Of a stretch of 64,000 nt of DNA, positions 8,555 to 16,164 are shown piece by piece. The DNA comes from Vibrio coralliilyticus ATCC BAA-450. GTDB lineage: Bacteria; Pseudomonadota; Gammaproteobacteria; Enterobacterales; Vibrionaceae. The stretch's first letter is position 1. Each line of letters begins with the position of its first letter. Location: NCBI RefSeq assembly GCF_000176135.1, contig NZ_ACZN01000018.1, positions 992,001 to 1,056,000 on the forward strand, written 5' to 3'. The notes beneath the pieces were generated by a model. That model searched no databases and was not told the origin of the DNA. It was given only the letters and a program-made list of their open reading frames with translations. Both the position numbers and the translations under genes were made by a program.

Positions 8555-9730
8555 CTATCTTGTTAGCCATCCCTTCTTCTTGCCCAGGATTTCATCTGAA
8601 TATCCGAGTAAATTAGGTATCCACGTAATTGACTCTAATAAGGCTGAATATATTGGCGCTTTAATAATTTTCTGGTTTGATAAATCACCCGAAAGATCAA
8701 AGTCTCTTATATATGAATTGACAAGTAAAAAATAAAAAATAATATTTAAAGCACCTATAGCAATCGGAACCCAAATACCTGTTGCAACCATAAATACAAA
8801 TAAAATAATGCTAGATGGGAATATATACTGTGCCGCCGTAAGCAAAAACCAAGGAGATGCACACAAACCCGCGCTCCAATGAGTTTTCCATGCTTCCGTA
8901 TAGGCTTCCACCCGACCTCGCGCCCATCTCCTGCGTTGATTAAACAACCCTTTAGCATCGGTAGGGCATTGTGTTGTTGCCTTTGCCTTAGGTGCATATC
9001 CTGTTCGATAGCCGTTAGAAATGGCCTTCCAGCACCAAGCGATATCTTCGACTAACCACTCGCTCCATCCCCCTAGCTTTTTCACAACTGAAGCTCGGTG
9101 GGCTACAAACGCGCCAGCTAATACTGGAACACAACCAAGTTTGTCTTGCGCGGCTCTTATCGCACCATAAAAGCTAACATGTTCATAGTGTTGCAATTTA
9201 CCTATAAAACTGACTTCATGGTTCTCTGGTGTGATATACCCACAAACTGCAGCGTATTTTTCATCAGACCAAAGCTTCGTGACCAGCTCATAGATGCCAT
9301 TGGGTTCGATATAAGTATCGCTATCTACCACAACGTAAACATCCCCAGTTGCAACGCCAAGATGAAGGACATGATCTAAGGCGAAACCTTTTCTACCACC
9401 ATTTACTGCCCTTTCTACAATTTGGAAGTCGTGGTTGATCTCGGTGCTAGTAATCCACGCTTTAACCCTACTGATTGCATCGTTTGTAGAACCATCATCA
9501 ATAACAATAACCTGAATTCGACTTGAATAGTTTTGCTCATTTAACTTGTTCAGTGCACATATTAAGTACTCTTCATTTTCGTTGTAAAAAGGCAGAAATA
9601 CGGAAACTTCTGGGTCGTTATCATTTTTACACTTAGACTTTCTCAGTTTATAACAACCAAATAAAACAAGAGTTGAAATGAATGACAATAGGGACGTAGA
9701 AATTAATATCACTTCGATCACATCAATCAT
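8555..9730 (-). CDS. Membrane-bound family 2 glycosyltransferase
   Basis: 391 residues. One N-terminal membrane helix (about 5-28), then a GT-A domain with the nucleotide-binding start SVFLPFYNENEEY, IVIDDGSTND, the DxD motif D136-S-D138, acceptor motif ED at 228-229 and QRRRW at 265-269. Two to three C-terminal helices follow (about 288-350). This arrangement is that of processive enzymes such as poly-N-acetylglucosamine or hyaluronan synthases, but shorter. In the peptide operon it lies directly before the precursor gene, so it may attach a sugar to the peptide or make a glycan that the peptide or the cell carries; which one cannot be decided here. Confidence 0.85.
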   Translation of the reverse strand: MIDVIEVILISTSLLSFISTLVLFGCYKLRKSKCKNDNDPEVSVFLPFYNENEEYLICALNKLNEQNYSSRIQVIVIDDGSTNDAISRVKAWITSTEINHDFQIVERAVNGGRKGFALDHVLHLGVATGDVYVVVDSDTYIEPNGIYELVTKLWSDEKYAAVCGYITPENHEVSFIGKLQHYEHVSFYGAIRAAQDKLGCVPVLAGAFVAHRASVVKKLGGWSEWLVEDIAWCWKAISNGYRTGYAPKAKATTQCPTDAKGLFNQRRRWARGRVEAYTEAWKTHWSAGLCASPWFLLTAAQYIFPSSIILFVFMVATGIWVPIAIGALNIIFYFLLVNSYIRDFDLSGDLSNQKIIKAPIYSALLESITWIPNLLGYSDEILGKKKGWLTR

Positions 9731-9741
9731 AATTATTCCAC

Positions 9742-11103
9742 TTATGATAAATAACTATTAATAAGACAACTAATAGATTGACAATCATATTTTGTATGTA
9801 GGTGATTTTGATGCATATTAAATGCTGAATACTTTCCTTCTCTTAAAGTAAATTTTGTATGGCTAATATTGAAACCTAATTTTTTTGACTCAACTAAAAC
9901 TTTCTGTCGAAACTCATTATCATTGAATCGAGTAATAATTTTCCTTTCATCACCCTTTAGTCGCTCCTTTAAAGTATTTGCACTTTGCAAATTCCTCTCG
10001 GAGTGATCCTCGATTCCTAATTCATCTAATAAATACCGATTTTCATAGTCACAAAGTGCTTTTGAGAAACCATACGATAAATCTTTAATTTGATTTGAAG
10101 TAAGTTCACCTTTTGAATAGTGATTAACTGTATCAAACAGATTTTCTAGCCAAGATTCAATTAGTTCGTGGTCATCCCATACGGCACCCACTCCATTAGC
10201 CAGTACGTAGTTTCCAAAGTCTGGAACTGCTGTTATCGTTCCAAAGTCCAAAAACCTACCATCTATCGATATATTTGAACTCGTTAGTGAGCCATGTGGA
10301 ATTCCTTTTACTCGAGACGCAGCGATCTGAGAAGCAAGGCGGTTTATCAATTCGTTTAGAACTTCACCTAGAGGGATATCCTCCATCCCACCTAACAATT
10401 TAGAGAGATACGGTACTGCTTTCCTTACACGGTTAGCATCATTGTCACGCAGGAAGCTGTAACTCTTCTCTGGCCAAAAAAATGTGCATCGTTCAAAATG
10501 TGCCGGACGAACTGACATTTCTCTGACTGCTAGTGCACAGTGCTTATTTGGAGTATCATCTTGATACGTGAAAGCATGTTTGGTATTGGTTTTAATAATG
10601 GCTAATGTACGTATTGCTCCATATGGTAAATGTTTGTGACAGATCTCACCCCATATAGCTTCGCTAATGGCTTCGTCGATAAATAACTTTCCATGAGAGT
10701 GGCTTTCAGAAATATTTTGAGAGATTAGTGGATTTCGTCCAATACCTTTAATCTGAAAATTACCATTTATTCCACATCTTGCACTGCCTCCATTACAAAC
10801 TTCATGTCGAGAACCGTATTGATCAGCCATGAATTGTTTCTGATCATTGATATTAATCCGATCCTTCTTAGCATAATCTTCGGAAACATAGCTAAAATTT
10901 TTAACTAACTCATTTTTAATTAAATTCTCGTCGCAGTTAATTCCATAATCTTGAAGAAGTTTTTTATTAGTCCAGACAACCTCTGTTCCTGACAATTTAT
11001 AAGCATCAAAAGATACAAAAGATTCCTCTGGTAATAAATTTCCTATACACGGGGTGTTATCTACTCCAACTAACTTGTGCGTTTTTAGTAGTTCAGTACC
11101 CAT
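9742..11103 (-). CDS. SelO-like (YdiU-like) pseudokinase-fold protein, peptide-cluster version
   Basis: 453 residues from the ATG at 11103, which has CGGAG 5 bases upstream; a TTG at 11130 would add nine residues. It resembles SelO AMP-transferases: a lysine segment FQIKGIGRNPL (K119), a Glu-bearing helix DEAISEAIWGE, an Arg segment AVREMSVRPAHFE, and the catalytic loop HGSLTSSNIS with N277 followed by DFG (D286). SelO proteins transfer AMP from ATP to proteins. Here it overlaps the HlyC-like gene by 11 bases. HlyC-like plus larger partner protein is the arrangement of MceI/MceJ in class IIb microcin operons, which join a modification to the C-terminus of the peptide. Activation of the peptide end by adenylation is my inference. 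Confidence 0.72.
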   Translation of the reverse strand: MGTELLKTHKLVGVDNTPCIGNLLPEESFVSFDAYKLSGTEVVWTNKKLLQDYGINCDENLIKNELVKNFSYVSEDYAKKDRININDQKQFMADQYGSRHEVCNGGSARCGINGNFQIKGIGRNPLISQNISESHSHGKLFIDEAISEAIWGEICHKHLPYGAIRTLAIIKTNTKHAFTYQDDTPNKHCALAVREMSVRPAHFERCTFFWPEKSYSFLRDNDANRVRKAVPYLSKLLGGMEDIPLGEVLNELINRLASQIAASRVKGIPHGSLTSSNISIDGRFLDFGTITAVPDFGNYVLANGVGAVWDDHELIESWLENLFDTVNHYSKGELTSNQIKDLSYGFSKALCDYENRYLLDELGIEDHSERNLQSANTLKERLKGDERKIITRFNDNEFRQKVLVESKKLGFNISHTKFTLREGKYSAFNMHQNHLHTKYDCQSISCLINSYLS

Positions 11104-11593
11104 AAATGCTCCGCTTATTTGTTCTGACAATTAAACCTTGATCGTCTCGAATACAAATATTGATCGCACTTCTATTAATATCTGTAGATGAAGTAATGTG
11201 TCTATATAATTCTCTCAGTTGACTCTTCTTGTTTTTTTCAACAAACCAATCGACAATTATTAAGTTATTACCTTCATTCCAGTGCATTGGTTTTAAAAAA
11301 AATCGAGGCTGAGTCATGTACTTTGTCAAAGTCGAGTCATCCACCCATGCCCATAATACATATCCGGTATATTCAACATCACTAGTTAGCTTAAGGAACT
11401 TATATTGCCGATGGAGAACGGCTGGTTTGATCCAATGCATGAAGGACGATAAATTTAAGTTTTGTCGCAACTTACTCTTAGACATGGTTTCAACAAATCG
11501 GCCTAGCTCATGCATTGCTTCTGCTTTCGATAGGGCTCCATAAGGCATACCTGTTATCTGGTTGTTGTAATACGAAACTGTCTTTTCTTCCAT
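11093..11593 (-). CDS. HlyC/MceI-like toxin-activating acyltransferase homologue
   Basis: 166 residues, the HlyC family length. Conserved landmarks are the IKPAVLHRQYKFLKL segment, the aromatic strand YVLWAWVDD and the NEGNNLIIVDWFVE segment, where D115 corresponds to the catalytic Asp of HlyC; H29 is a candidate for the catalytic His. HlyC moves fatty acyl groups from acyl-ACP to toxin lysines. MceI of class IIb microcins is a relative that works with MceJ on a siderophore link. As the first gene of this operon, overlapping a SelO-like partner, it is more likely to modify the peptide than a large RTX toxin, because no RTX gene is present. Confidence 0.75.
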   Translation of the reverse strand: MEEKTVSYYNNQITGMPYGALSKAEAMHELGRFVETMSKSKLRQNLNLSSFMHWIKPAVLHRQYKFLKLTSDVEYTGYVLWAWVDDSTLTKYMTQPRFFLKPMHWNEGNNLIIVDWFVEKNKKSQLRELYRHITSSTDINRSAINICIRDDQGLIVRTNKRSIYGY

Positions 11594-11803
11594 AGCAACG
11601 CTTGATCTATAATGACTTTCTGTTGGTGGCTAAATTACAGGTAGTTATGACGAAAGAGAATAATGGTAAGAAACGCATTCGAACGACCTCTTTAAAGTAT
11701 GCCTATGACAAATATGTCAGTTGCAAGATACTTCATATTTGATCGCAAACTGCTTGTCATTTTTATGCCACATGTAAAATATGTGGCATAAAAAACAATA
11801 AAC
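11594..11803. promoter_or_regulatory. Presumed promoter region of the peptide operon
   Basis: About 210 bases upstream of the first cluster gene, AT-rich. On the minus strand a weak TTTAGC and TATAGA pair with a 17-base spacer ends about 17 bases before the start codon; it is only a candidate. I found no convincing Fur box here, although class IIb microcins are often iron-regulated. The segment also holds the inverted repeat at 11761-11793. Confidence 0.35.
11761..11793. repeat. Perfect 13-bp inverted repeat at the right island edge
   Basis: Arms TTTTATGCCACAT and ATGTGGCATAAAA around a 7-base loop. It has T residues before and A residues after, so it does not fit an intrinsic terminator on either strand. 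It lies 11 bases from the start of the cobO remnant and upstream of the peptide operon, so it could be an operator or part of a recombination site. Confidence 0.7.
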
Positions 11804-11991
11804 TCTATCGATGTGATCTTGATGAAGTCGTCGAAGCATTGAACAACCGACCAAAGATGCAATCTGTCGTCATCACAGGTCGCGGCGCGCATCGTACGTT
11901 GATCGAGATGGCCGATACTGTTTCAGAAGTGAAAAACGTTAAGCATGCTTTTGAATCTGGGGTGAAAGCGCTCAAGGGTGTTGATTGGTAA
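11804..11991 (+). pseudogene. cobO 3'-end remnant (right copy of the flanking repeat)
   Basis: Bases 11822-11991 encode the same last 56 residues and stop as cobO, with only silent differences. The preceding TCTATCGA...GATCTT (11804-11820) matches cobO 2210-2226 but about 46 bases between the two parts are missing, which breaks the frame. There is no start codon or upstream domain, so this is a non-functional fragment. It is followed by a strong stem-loop, so the 3' context looks like that of an original cobO gene displaced by the island. Confidence 0.9.
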
Positions 11992-12004
11992 AGATTTGCT
12001 GGTC

Positions 12005-12036
12005 AGTGGCGTAGTCAGTCTACGCCACTCTTTCGT
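12005..12036 (+). terminator. Terminator-like hairpin behind the cobO remnant
   Basis: Perfect 10-bp stem AGTGGCGTAG/CTACGCCACT with loop TCAGT, then CTTTCGT. The full-length cobo copy at 1838-2443 lacks such a hairpin, which suggests this one once served cobO. Confidence 0.65.
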
Positions 12037-12054
12037 GCCGTTGGCACTGTATCT

Positions 12055-12828
12055 CTATTCAATATGGATGTTGTTTTGATGCTTATAATGTCCGTCAGGC
12101 CATATGTGATTGGGGTAGTGATAGCGTTCTGATTCCATGATAGCAACTGTACCTGGCAATTTATCGCTCAGTGCTTTTCTCGTCTTAAGCCTCATCTCAT
12201 CAGAAAACAAATCCGCCTGAGATCCTGAATACGCAGCGGTTGCCAGATAGAAGAACTCAGTAACTTTACACTCGTCATCGCATGTCGGGTCATCATAAAA
12301 GTAGTAACCTTTCTGCTCTGCAGTTTGCCATTGGCGATACAGCTCACTCTGCTGAGAACTTTGATCACTGAATACATTCGGAAACAGTCCCTGCCACCCT
12401 GCATTAAGAATCAAATGATGAATCTCTTCCTGGGAGGCATCTCGGTCCGCATCTGGATTGGTTTCTTCCGCGGACAAGTCCTGCCCAACAATGCCATCGA
12501 TGTCCATTTGTTCAAACGCTTGGTCACTAAATCCTCTGGCACTCATGACCAATGTTGCTCGATTACCCTGAAGCTCATTAACAATACCCGTTTGGTCAAC
12601 CTGACCATCTTGATCGTTGTCTAGCCACTGCGCGGCAACATTCGCAGCGTGGCGCAGTTTATCAATCGGCACCTGGTTCGTTGCACAAATCGTAACGGCA
12701 TTAAACACCGTTGCTTTTTGTGTAAAGAAATCAGCCGGACAGCCTTGTTTAGCGTAGGGGCTAGCATCGAATTCCCCAGCCTGCGCTGGCACAACCATAA
12801 ATGGTAAAAGATAAATCAGTCGTTTCAT
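12055..12828 (-). CDS. Secreted protein with EF-hand-like calcium loops, function unknown
   Basis: 257 residues with a Sec signal peptide (about 1-17, cut after AQA). A good EF-hand loop DNDQDGQVD lies near residue 72, and less perfect acidic repeats are at MDIDGIVGQD and NPDADRDASQEE. Cysteines occur as GCP, ICATN and DPTCDDEC, fitting two periplasmic disulfides. The C-terminus is rich in His, Tyr and Asn. I do not recognise an enzyme motif. It probably acts in the periplasm or outside and may bind calcium. The gene stands alone, in convergent orientation to the cobO remnant. Confidence 0.7.
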   Translation of the reverse strand: MKRLIYLLPFMVVPAQAGEFDASPYAKQGCPADFFTQKATVFNAVTICATNQVPIDKLRHAANVAAQWLDNDQDGQVDQTGIVNELQGNRATLVMSARGFSDQAFEQMDIDGIVGQDLSAEETNPDADRDASQEEIHHLILNAGWQGLFPNVFSDQSSQQSELYRQWQTAEQKGYYFYDDPTCDDECKVTEFFYLATAAYSGSQADLFSDEMRLKTRKALSDKLPGTVAIMESERYHYPNHIWPDGHYKHQNNIHIE

Positions 12829-12921
12829 GTTCCCTCCTTAGTCAGAACTCCACTCTACTCACATTCACAATATGAATCTGTAAGCACTTGTAATGACTTT
12901 GTAAGTGGACCAGAAACAAAA

Positions 12922-12945
12922 AAAGCGCACCCTGAGGTGCGCTTT
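12922..12945 (-). terminator. Intrinsic terminator of the AsmA-family gene
   Basis: 10-bp stem AAAGCGCACC/GGTGCGCTTT with a CTGA loop. On the minus strand it is followed by a run of T residues and lies 20 bases after the gene's stop. Confidence 0.85.
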
Positions 12946-12964
12946 CAATTGATATCCAAGTGGG

Positions 12965-15136
12965 TTAGTTGAATAGACCTTTCAGTAAGCTATTCACTGC
13001 TTCTTTAGTCTTTTCATCTTTGATCTTGTCACCCAGTTTCTCATCAAGCTTCTTCAGGCCGCGATCAATTTCTTTCTGCGCTTTTTGCTTCAGAACATCA
13101 TCGAAAACAAGCTTGAATTTAGGCTGCTGCCAAGAGCCAGAGATGTTGATTGGAATCGTTACATCACGCAACTCATCAATGTCTTTACCACCCTGCCCTT
13201 CTAGCGAACCAACGATTGAAGTGCTAACCGTGAAGTCGACGGTTTGATTCAGGTAATTGGCGCTACCATTACCACGAATGCGTAGCAGTGGCGATTGCAT
13301 CGTTAAATCGTTGGTCGACACATTGCCCTTGTTCAGTTTAAGTGTCGCCTTCATCGCACTAAAGTCAGTCTTTTGCGTCTCATTGCTAGACTCAACTTTC
13401 TGGCCTTTTATCTTGGCGTAGTTTTCACGAATCAACTGTGCAACGTTGATGCCGTTAACGGCACCATCGGTGAAGTTAATGCCAATAGTCCCGACCAAGT
13501 TTTTCTGAATACCCGTTGGGGTCAGACTGCTGCCTTTAACGTCAACATCGATATTACCCGTCCCTTCCAGCATGTCATTGTTTGCCACGTCTTTCAGTAA
13601 CGGCTGAACTTTAACGCCTTTGATTTTCTTCTTCGCTGTGTAAGAAGCTGGGCTCTTACGTGCATCCAATTTAGCGGTTGCAGTAATTGAACCTTGGTAC
13701 AAGTTTGACGAGAACGATGTCAGCTCTGCAATACCGCGATCGACATAAAAGCTCGCTTTGACGTTCTGCATTCTGGCGTTGCTGACTTTGAACTTATCAA
13801 TAGTAATGTCACCTTTGACGTCCAACGTCTTCAACGCTGACAAATCAGGTTCTACTTCGGCCTGTGGCTTACTTGCTGATGCAGAAGCGCTACTAGAGCT
13901 TGTCGAGCCTGTATTTTGCGTACCTGCTGTACCTGATGCTGAAGTATTCTCTGCTGGCTTATTCAGACCAAGAAACTCATCTAAATCAATGTTTGGACTG
14001 TGCAGAGCAAAACGCACTTTTGGAATATCACCCAGCGTCACATCCGCCTTACCATCAAAAGCAAGTGCGTTGGCGGTTAATTTCTCTAACACAAAGCTCA
14101 AGTGGCTTTTTGTCAGATCAAACGTCAAATCAGACGCCATATCCACTTTCATTGGCGATTGAGGCAGTGAGTCACCTTTGAATGTTGCGTCCAAAGTCAG
14201 TTTGTTCATCACAACTTTGGAAATCGCTTTGTCGACCGTCAGTGCACCTGCGCCTTTCATATCAATGTCTAGGCCAGCAGCTTGACCTGCAACGCTGTAA
14301 GTCAAAGCGTTTGCCTTATCAAACTCAAACGTTTCCAATCCTAGCTTGATTGAATCCATCTCAGTTGCCGGGTCGCTAAAGCTCGCATTGAGATCAATAT
14401 TACGCAGCGCATACTCAGCAAAACCTTTTGCTAGCTTAAATTCAGCACTGCCTTGCGCCGTGAAATTTTGCTGGTTGTTTTCGCCTTTGGCGGCAAAATC
14501 AGCCTTGGTCCAAGTATCTACTGCAAACTCAGACAAGTTGAGCGACACATCGTACAGCTTAGTGTAGGAACCAGCCTGCTTATCCTGAATTTCAACCGCA
14601 GCATTAGAGACTGTGACTCCAGCAAGATTGATCGTCCAAGCAGAAGCTGGGCTTGGGCTTGACTCTGTCGGAGCAGCATCCGCAGGCGCTTCTGTGTTTG
14701 GCGCATCCGTTGTCACGGCTTCCGTATGCGTATTTTGAGCCTGAGTCAAAGCATCAATGTTCTTACGGCCATCTTTGAGTGTTTCGAGGTAAAACTCTGC
14801 ACCATCAAGAGTGATGTTGCCAATTTCAAGCTGCTGACTGAATAAAGGCATAACGGAGACATCAACGCCCACCGTTTCAACTTTAAACATGTTTGGCTGG
14901 CTAAAACCCTGCGGGTTACGCAGTTCCGTTTTGCCTAGCTCAAAGCCAATAGATGGGAAGAATTGCCAGCTGATATCGCCTTCAATCACTAGCTCAAGAC
15001 CAGTTTGTTTCTGCGCTTGCTCAACAATAAGAGGTTTAAATTGGTTTGGGTTAACCAAAAGTACCAGTGCCAATAGAGCACCGATAATGATTACTAGAGG
15101 AATCGCTATAAATAGGAACAGTTTCTTCATCAGCAT
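12965..15136 (-). CDS. AsmA-family protein (bridge-like lipid-transfer family)
   Basis: 723 residues. One N-terminal membrane anchor (about 4-28) precedes the AsmA start NPNQFKPLIVEQAQKQTGL followed by LVIEGDISWQFFPSIGFELG. A long repetitive beta-rich periplasmic region contains a Ser/Ala/Thr/Pro-rich linker near residues 140-165 and a second low-complexity linker near 395-430. The AsmA C-terminal domain follows (FTDGAVNGINVAQLIRE, MQSPLLRIRGNGSANYLNQTVDF). AsmA-type proteins sit in the inner membrane and are linked to outer-membrane lipid homeostasis. Monocistronic with its own terminator. Confidence 0.88.
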   Translation of the reverse strand: MLMKKLFLFIAIPLVIIIGALLALVLLVNPNQFKPLIVEQAQKQTGLELVIEGDISWQFFPSIGFELGKTELRNPQGFSQPNMFKVETVGVDVSVMPLFSQQLEIGNITLDGAEFYLETLKDGRKNIDALTQAQNTHTEAVTTDAPNTEAPADAAPTESSPSPASAWTINLAGVTVSNAAVEIQDKQAGSYTKLYDVSLNLSEFAVDTWTKADFAAKGENNQQNFTAQGSAEFKLAKGFAEYALRNIDLNASFSDPATEMDSIKLGLETFEFDKANALTYSVAGQAAGLDIDMKGAGALTVDKAISKVVMNKLTLDATFKGDSLPQSPMKVDMASDLTFDLTKSHLSFVLEKLTANALAFDGKADVTLGDIPKVRFALHSPNIDLDEFLGLNKPAENTSASGTAGTQNTGSTSSSSASASASKPQAEVEPDLSALKTLDVKGDITIDKFKVSNARMQNVKASFYVDRGIAELTSFSSNLYQGSITATAKLDARKSPASYTAKKKIKGVKVQPLLKDVANNDMLEGTGNIDVDVKGSSLTPTGIQKNLVGTIGINFTDGAVNGINVAQLIRENYAKIKGQKVESSNETQKTDFSAMKATLKLNKGNVSTNDLTMQSPLLRIRGNGSANYLNQTVDFTVSTSIVGSLEGQGGKDIDELRDVTIPINISGSWQQPKFKLVFDDVLKQKAQKEIDRGLKKLDEKLGDKIKDEKTKEAVNSLLKGLFN

Positions 15137-15226
15137 TATCCTTGCTATTCGGGTATTGCCAGACGTGAGTGGACAAATATCCCAAGTATAAGTCTTGTCG
15201 GAAAACTTTTATGAGACATAAAAAGA

Positions 15227-15255
15227 AAGTGGCACTTAAAGTGCCACTTCTTACA
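15227..15255 (-). terminator. Intrinsic terminator of udk
   Basis: 9-bp stem AAGTGGCAC/GTGCCACTT with a 5-base loop. On the minus strand it runs into TCTTTTTATG. Confidence 0.8.
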
Positions 15256-15287
15256 TAAAAAATAAAGCGCCTGAATGAGATAAGGGC

Positions 15288-15929
15288 TTAAGCTTTCAAA
15301 AGTTTTGCAATGTGAGCTTTTAGTACATCGATAGCAATACGGTTTTTACCGCCACGAGGAACAATGATGTCCGCGTATTGCTTTGAAGGTTCGATAAATT
15401 GCATAAACATAGGACGCACTGTTTCTTGGTACTGCTTCAGTACTGATTCCATTGTACGACCACGCTCTTCCACATCGCGCTTCACGCGGCGTAGTAAACA
15501 AATGTCGAGAGGAGTGTCCATAAAGACGGTCGCGTGCATCAAATCACGCAAACGTGGATCAGTCAGAAGAAGAATACCTTCCAGAATGATCACCTTCTTT
15601 GGTGTCATAGATGAGGTATTTTCTGTACGCGTGTGGTCTGTATAGCTGTATTCTGGTACTTCGACTGCTTCGCCACGAGTCAGCATTTCAAGATGCTCAC
15701 ACAGAAGGTCATGATCCAGCGCGCTCGGGTGGTCGTAGTTGGTCTTAACACGCTCTTCCATGCTCAGGTGACCCTGATCGTTGTAGTAGCAATCTTCCGT
15801 AATCACACCAATTTGATGATCGCCCACTTTCTCACGAAGCTCGTTGTAGATAGTGCTGGCGATTAAACTTTTTCCAGAAGCAGACGCGCCAGCAATACCG
15901 ACGATGACGCATTGATTATTATCAGACAT
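15288..15929 (-). CDS. udk: Uridine kinase
   Basis: 213 residues, the standard length. It phosphorylates uridine and cytidine to UMP and CMP in pyrimidine salvage. The P-loop GIAGASASGKS is at residues 11-21, the YDHPSALD substrate segment near 64, and the RRVKRDVEERGR lid near 149. Monocistronic. The other uridine salvage enzyme, uridine phosphorylase, is at 22768-23526. Confidence 0.96.
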   Translation of the reverse strand: MSDNNQCVIVGIAGASASGKSLIASTIYNELREKVGDHQIGVITEDCYYNDQGHLSMEERVKTNYDHPSALDHDLLCEHLEMLTRGEAVEVPEYSYTDHTRTENTSSMTPKKVIILEGILLLTDPRLRDLMHATVFMDTPLDICLLRRVKRDVEERGRTMESVLKQYQETVRPMFMQFIEPSKQYADIIVPRGGKNRIAIDVLKAHIAKLLKA

Positions 15930-16136
15930 TATTCTTGCACCCGATGAATTGAATTGGTGTCATGTTCTAATACTAGCATTGTGCATAAAAGCACACATTG
16001 TGTATTAGTGTGTAATAGATAAACCGCCTGATTATAGGGAGTTCGGCCTGCAGTTACTAGTGAGGATTTAGCCCAAACCTACAAATGGAATAAATAAGCT
16101 CAACGCAAACGATTACAAGCTATAAGATGAAGAAAC

Positions 16137-16160
16137 GAGTGCTTAAAAAGCACTCATTTT
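16137..16160 (-). terminator. Probable terminator of apbC
   Basis: 8-bp stem GAGTGCTT/AAGCACTC with a 3-base loop, 10 bases after the apbC stop on the minus strand; the T tract is weak. Confidence 0.6.
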
Positions 16161-16164
16161 ATCG

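Noticed and set aside
11761..11793. Inverted repeat read as an intrinsic terminator
   Set aside because: On neither strand is the stem followed by a T tract; T residues precede and A residues follow it.
11692..11892. Minus-strand reading frame across the cobO remnant
   Set aside because: It is antisense to the repeat, contains the inverted repeat and has no recognisable domain.
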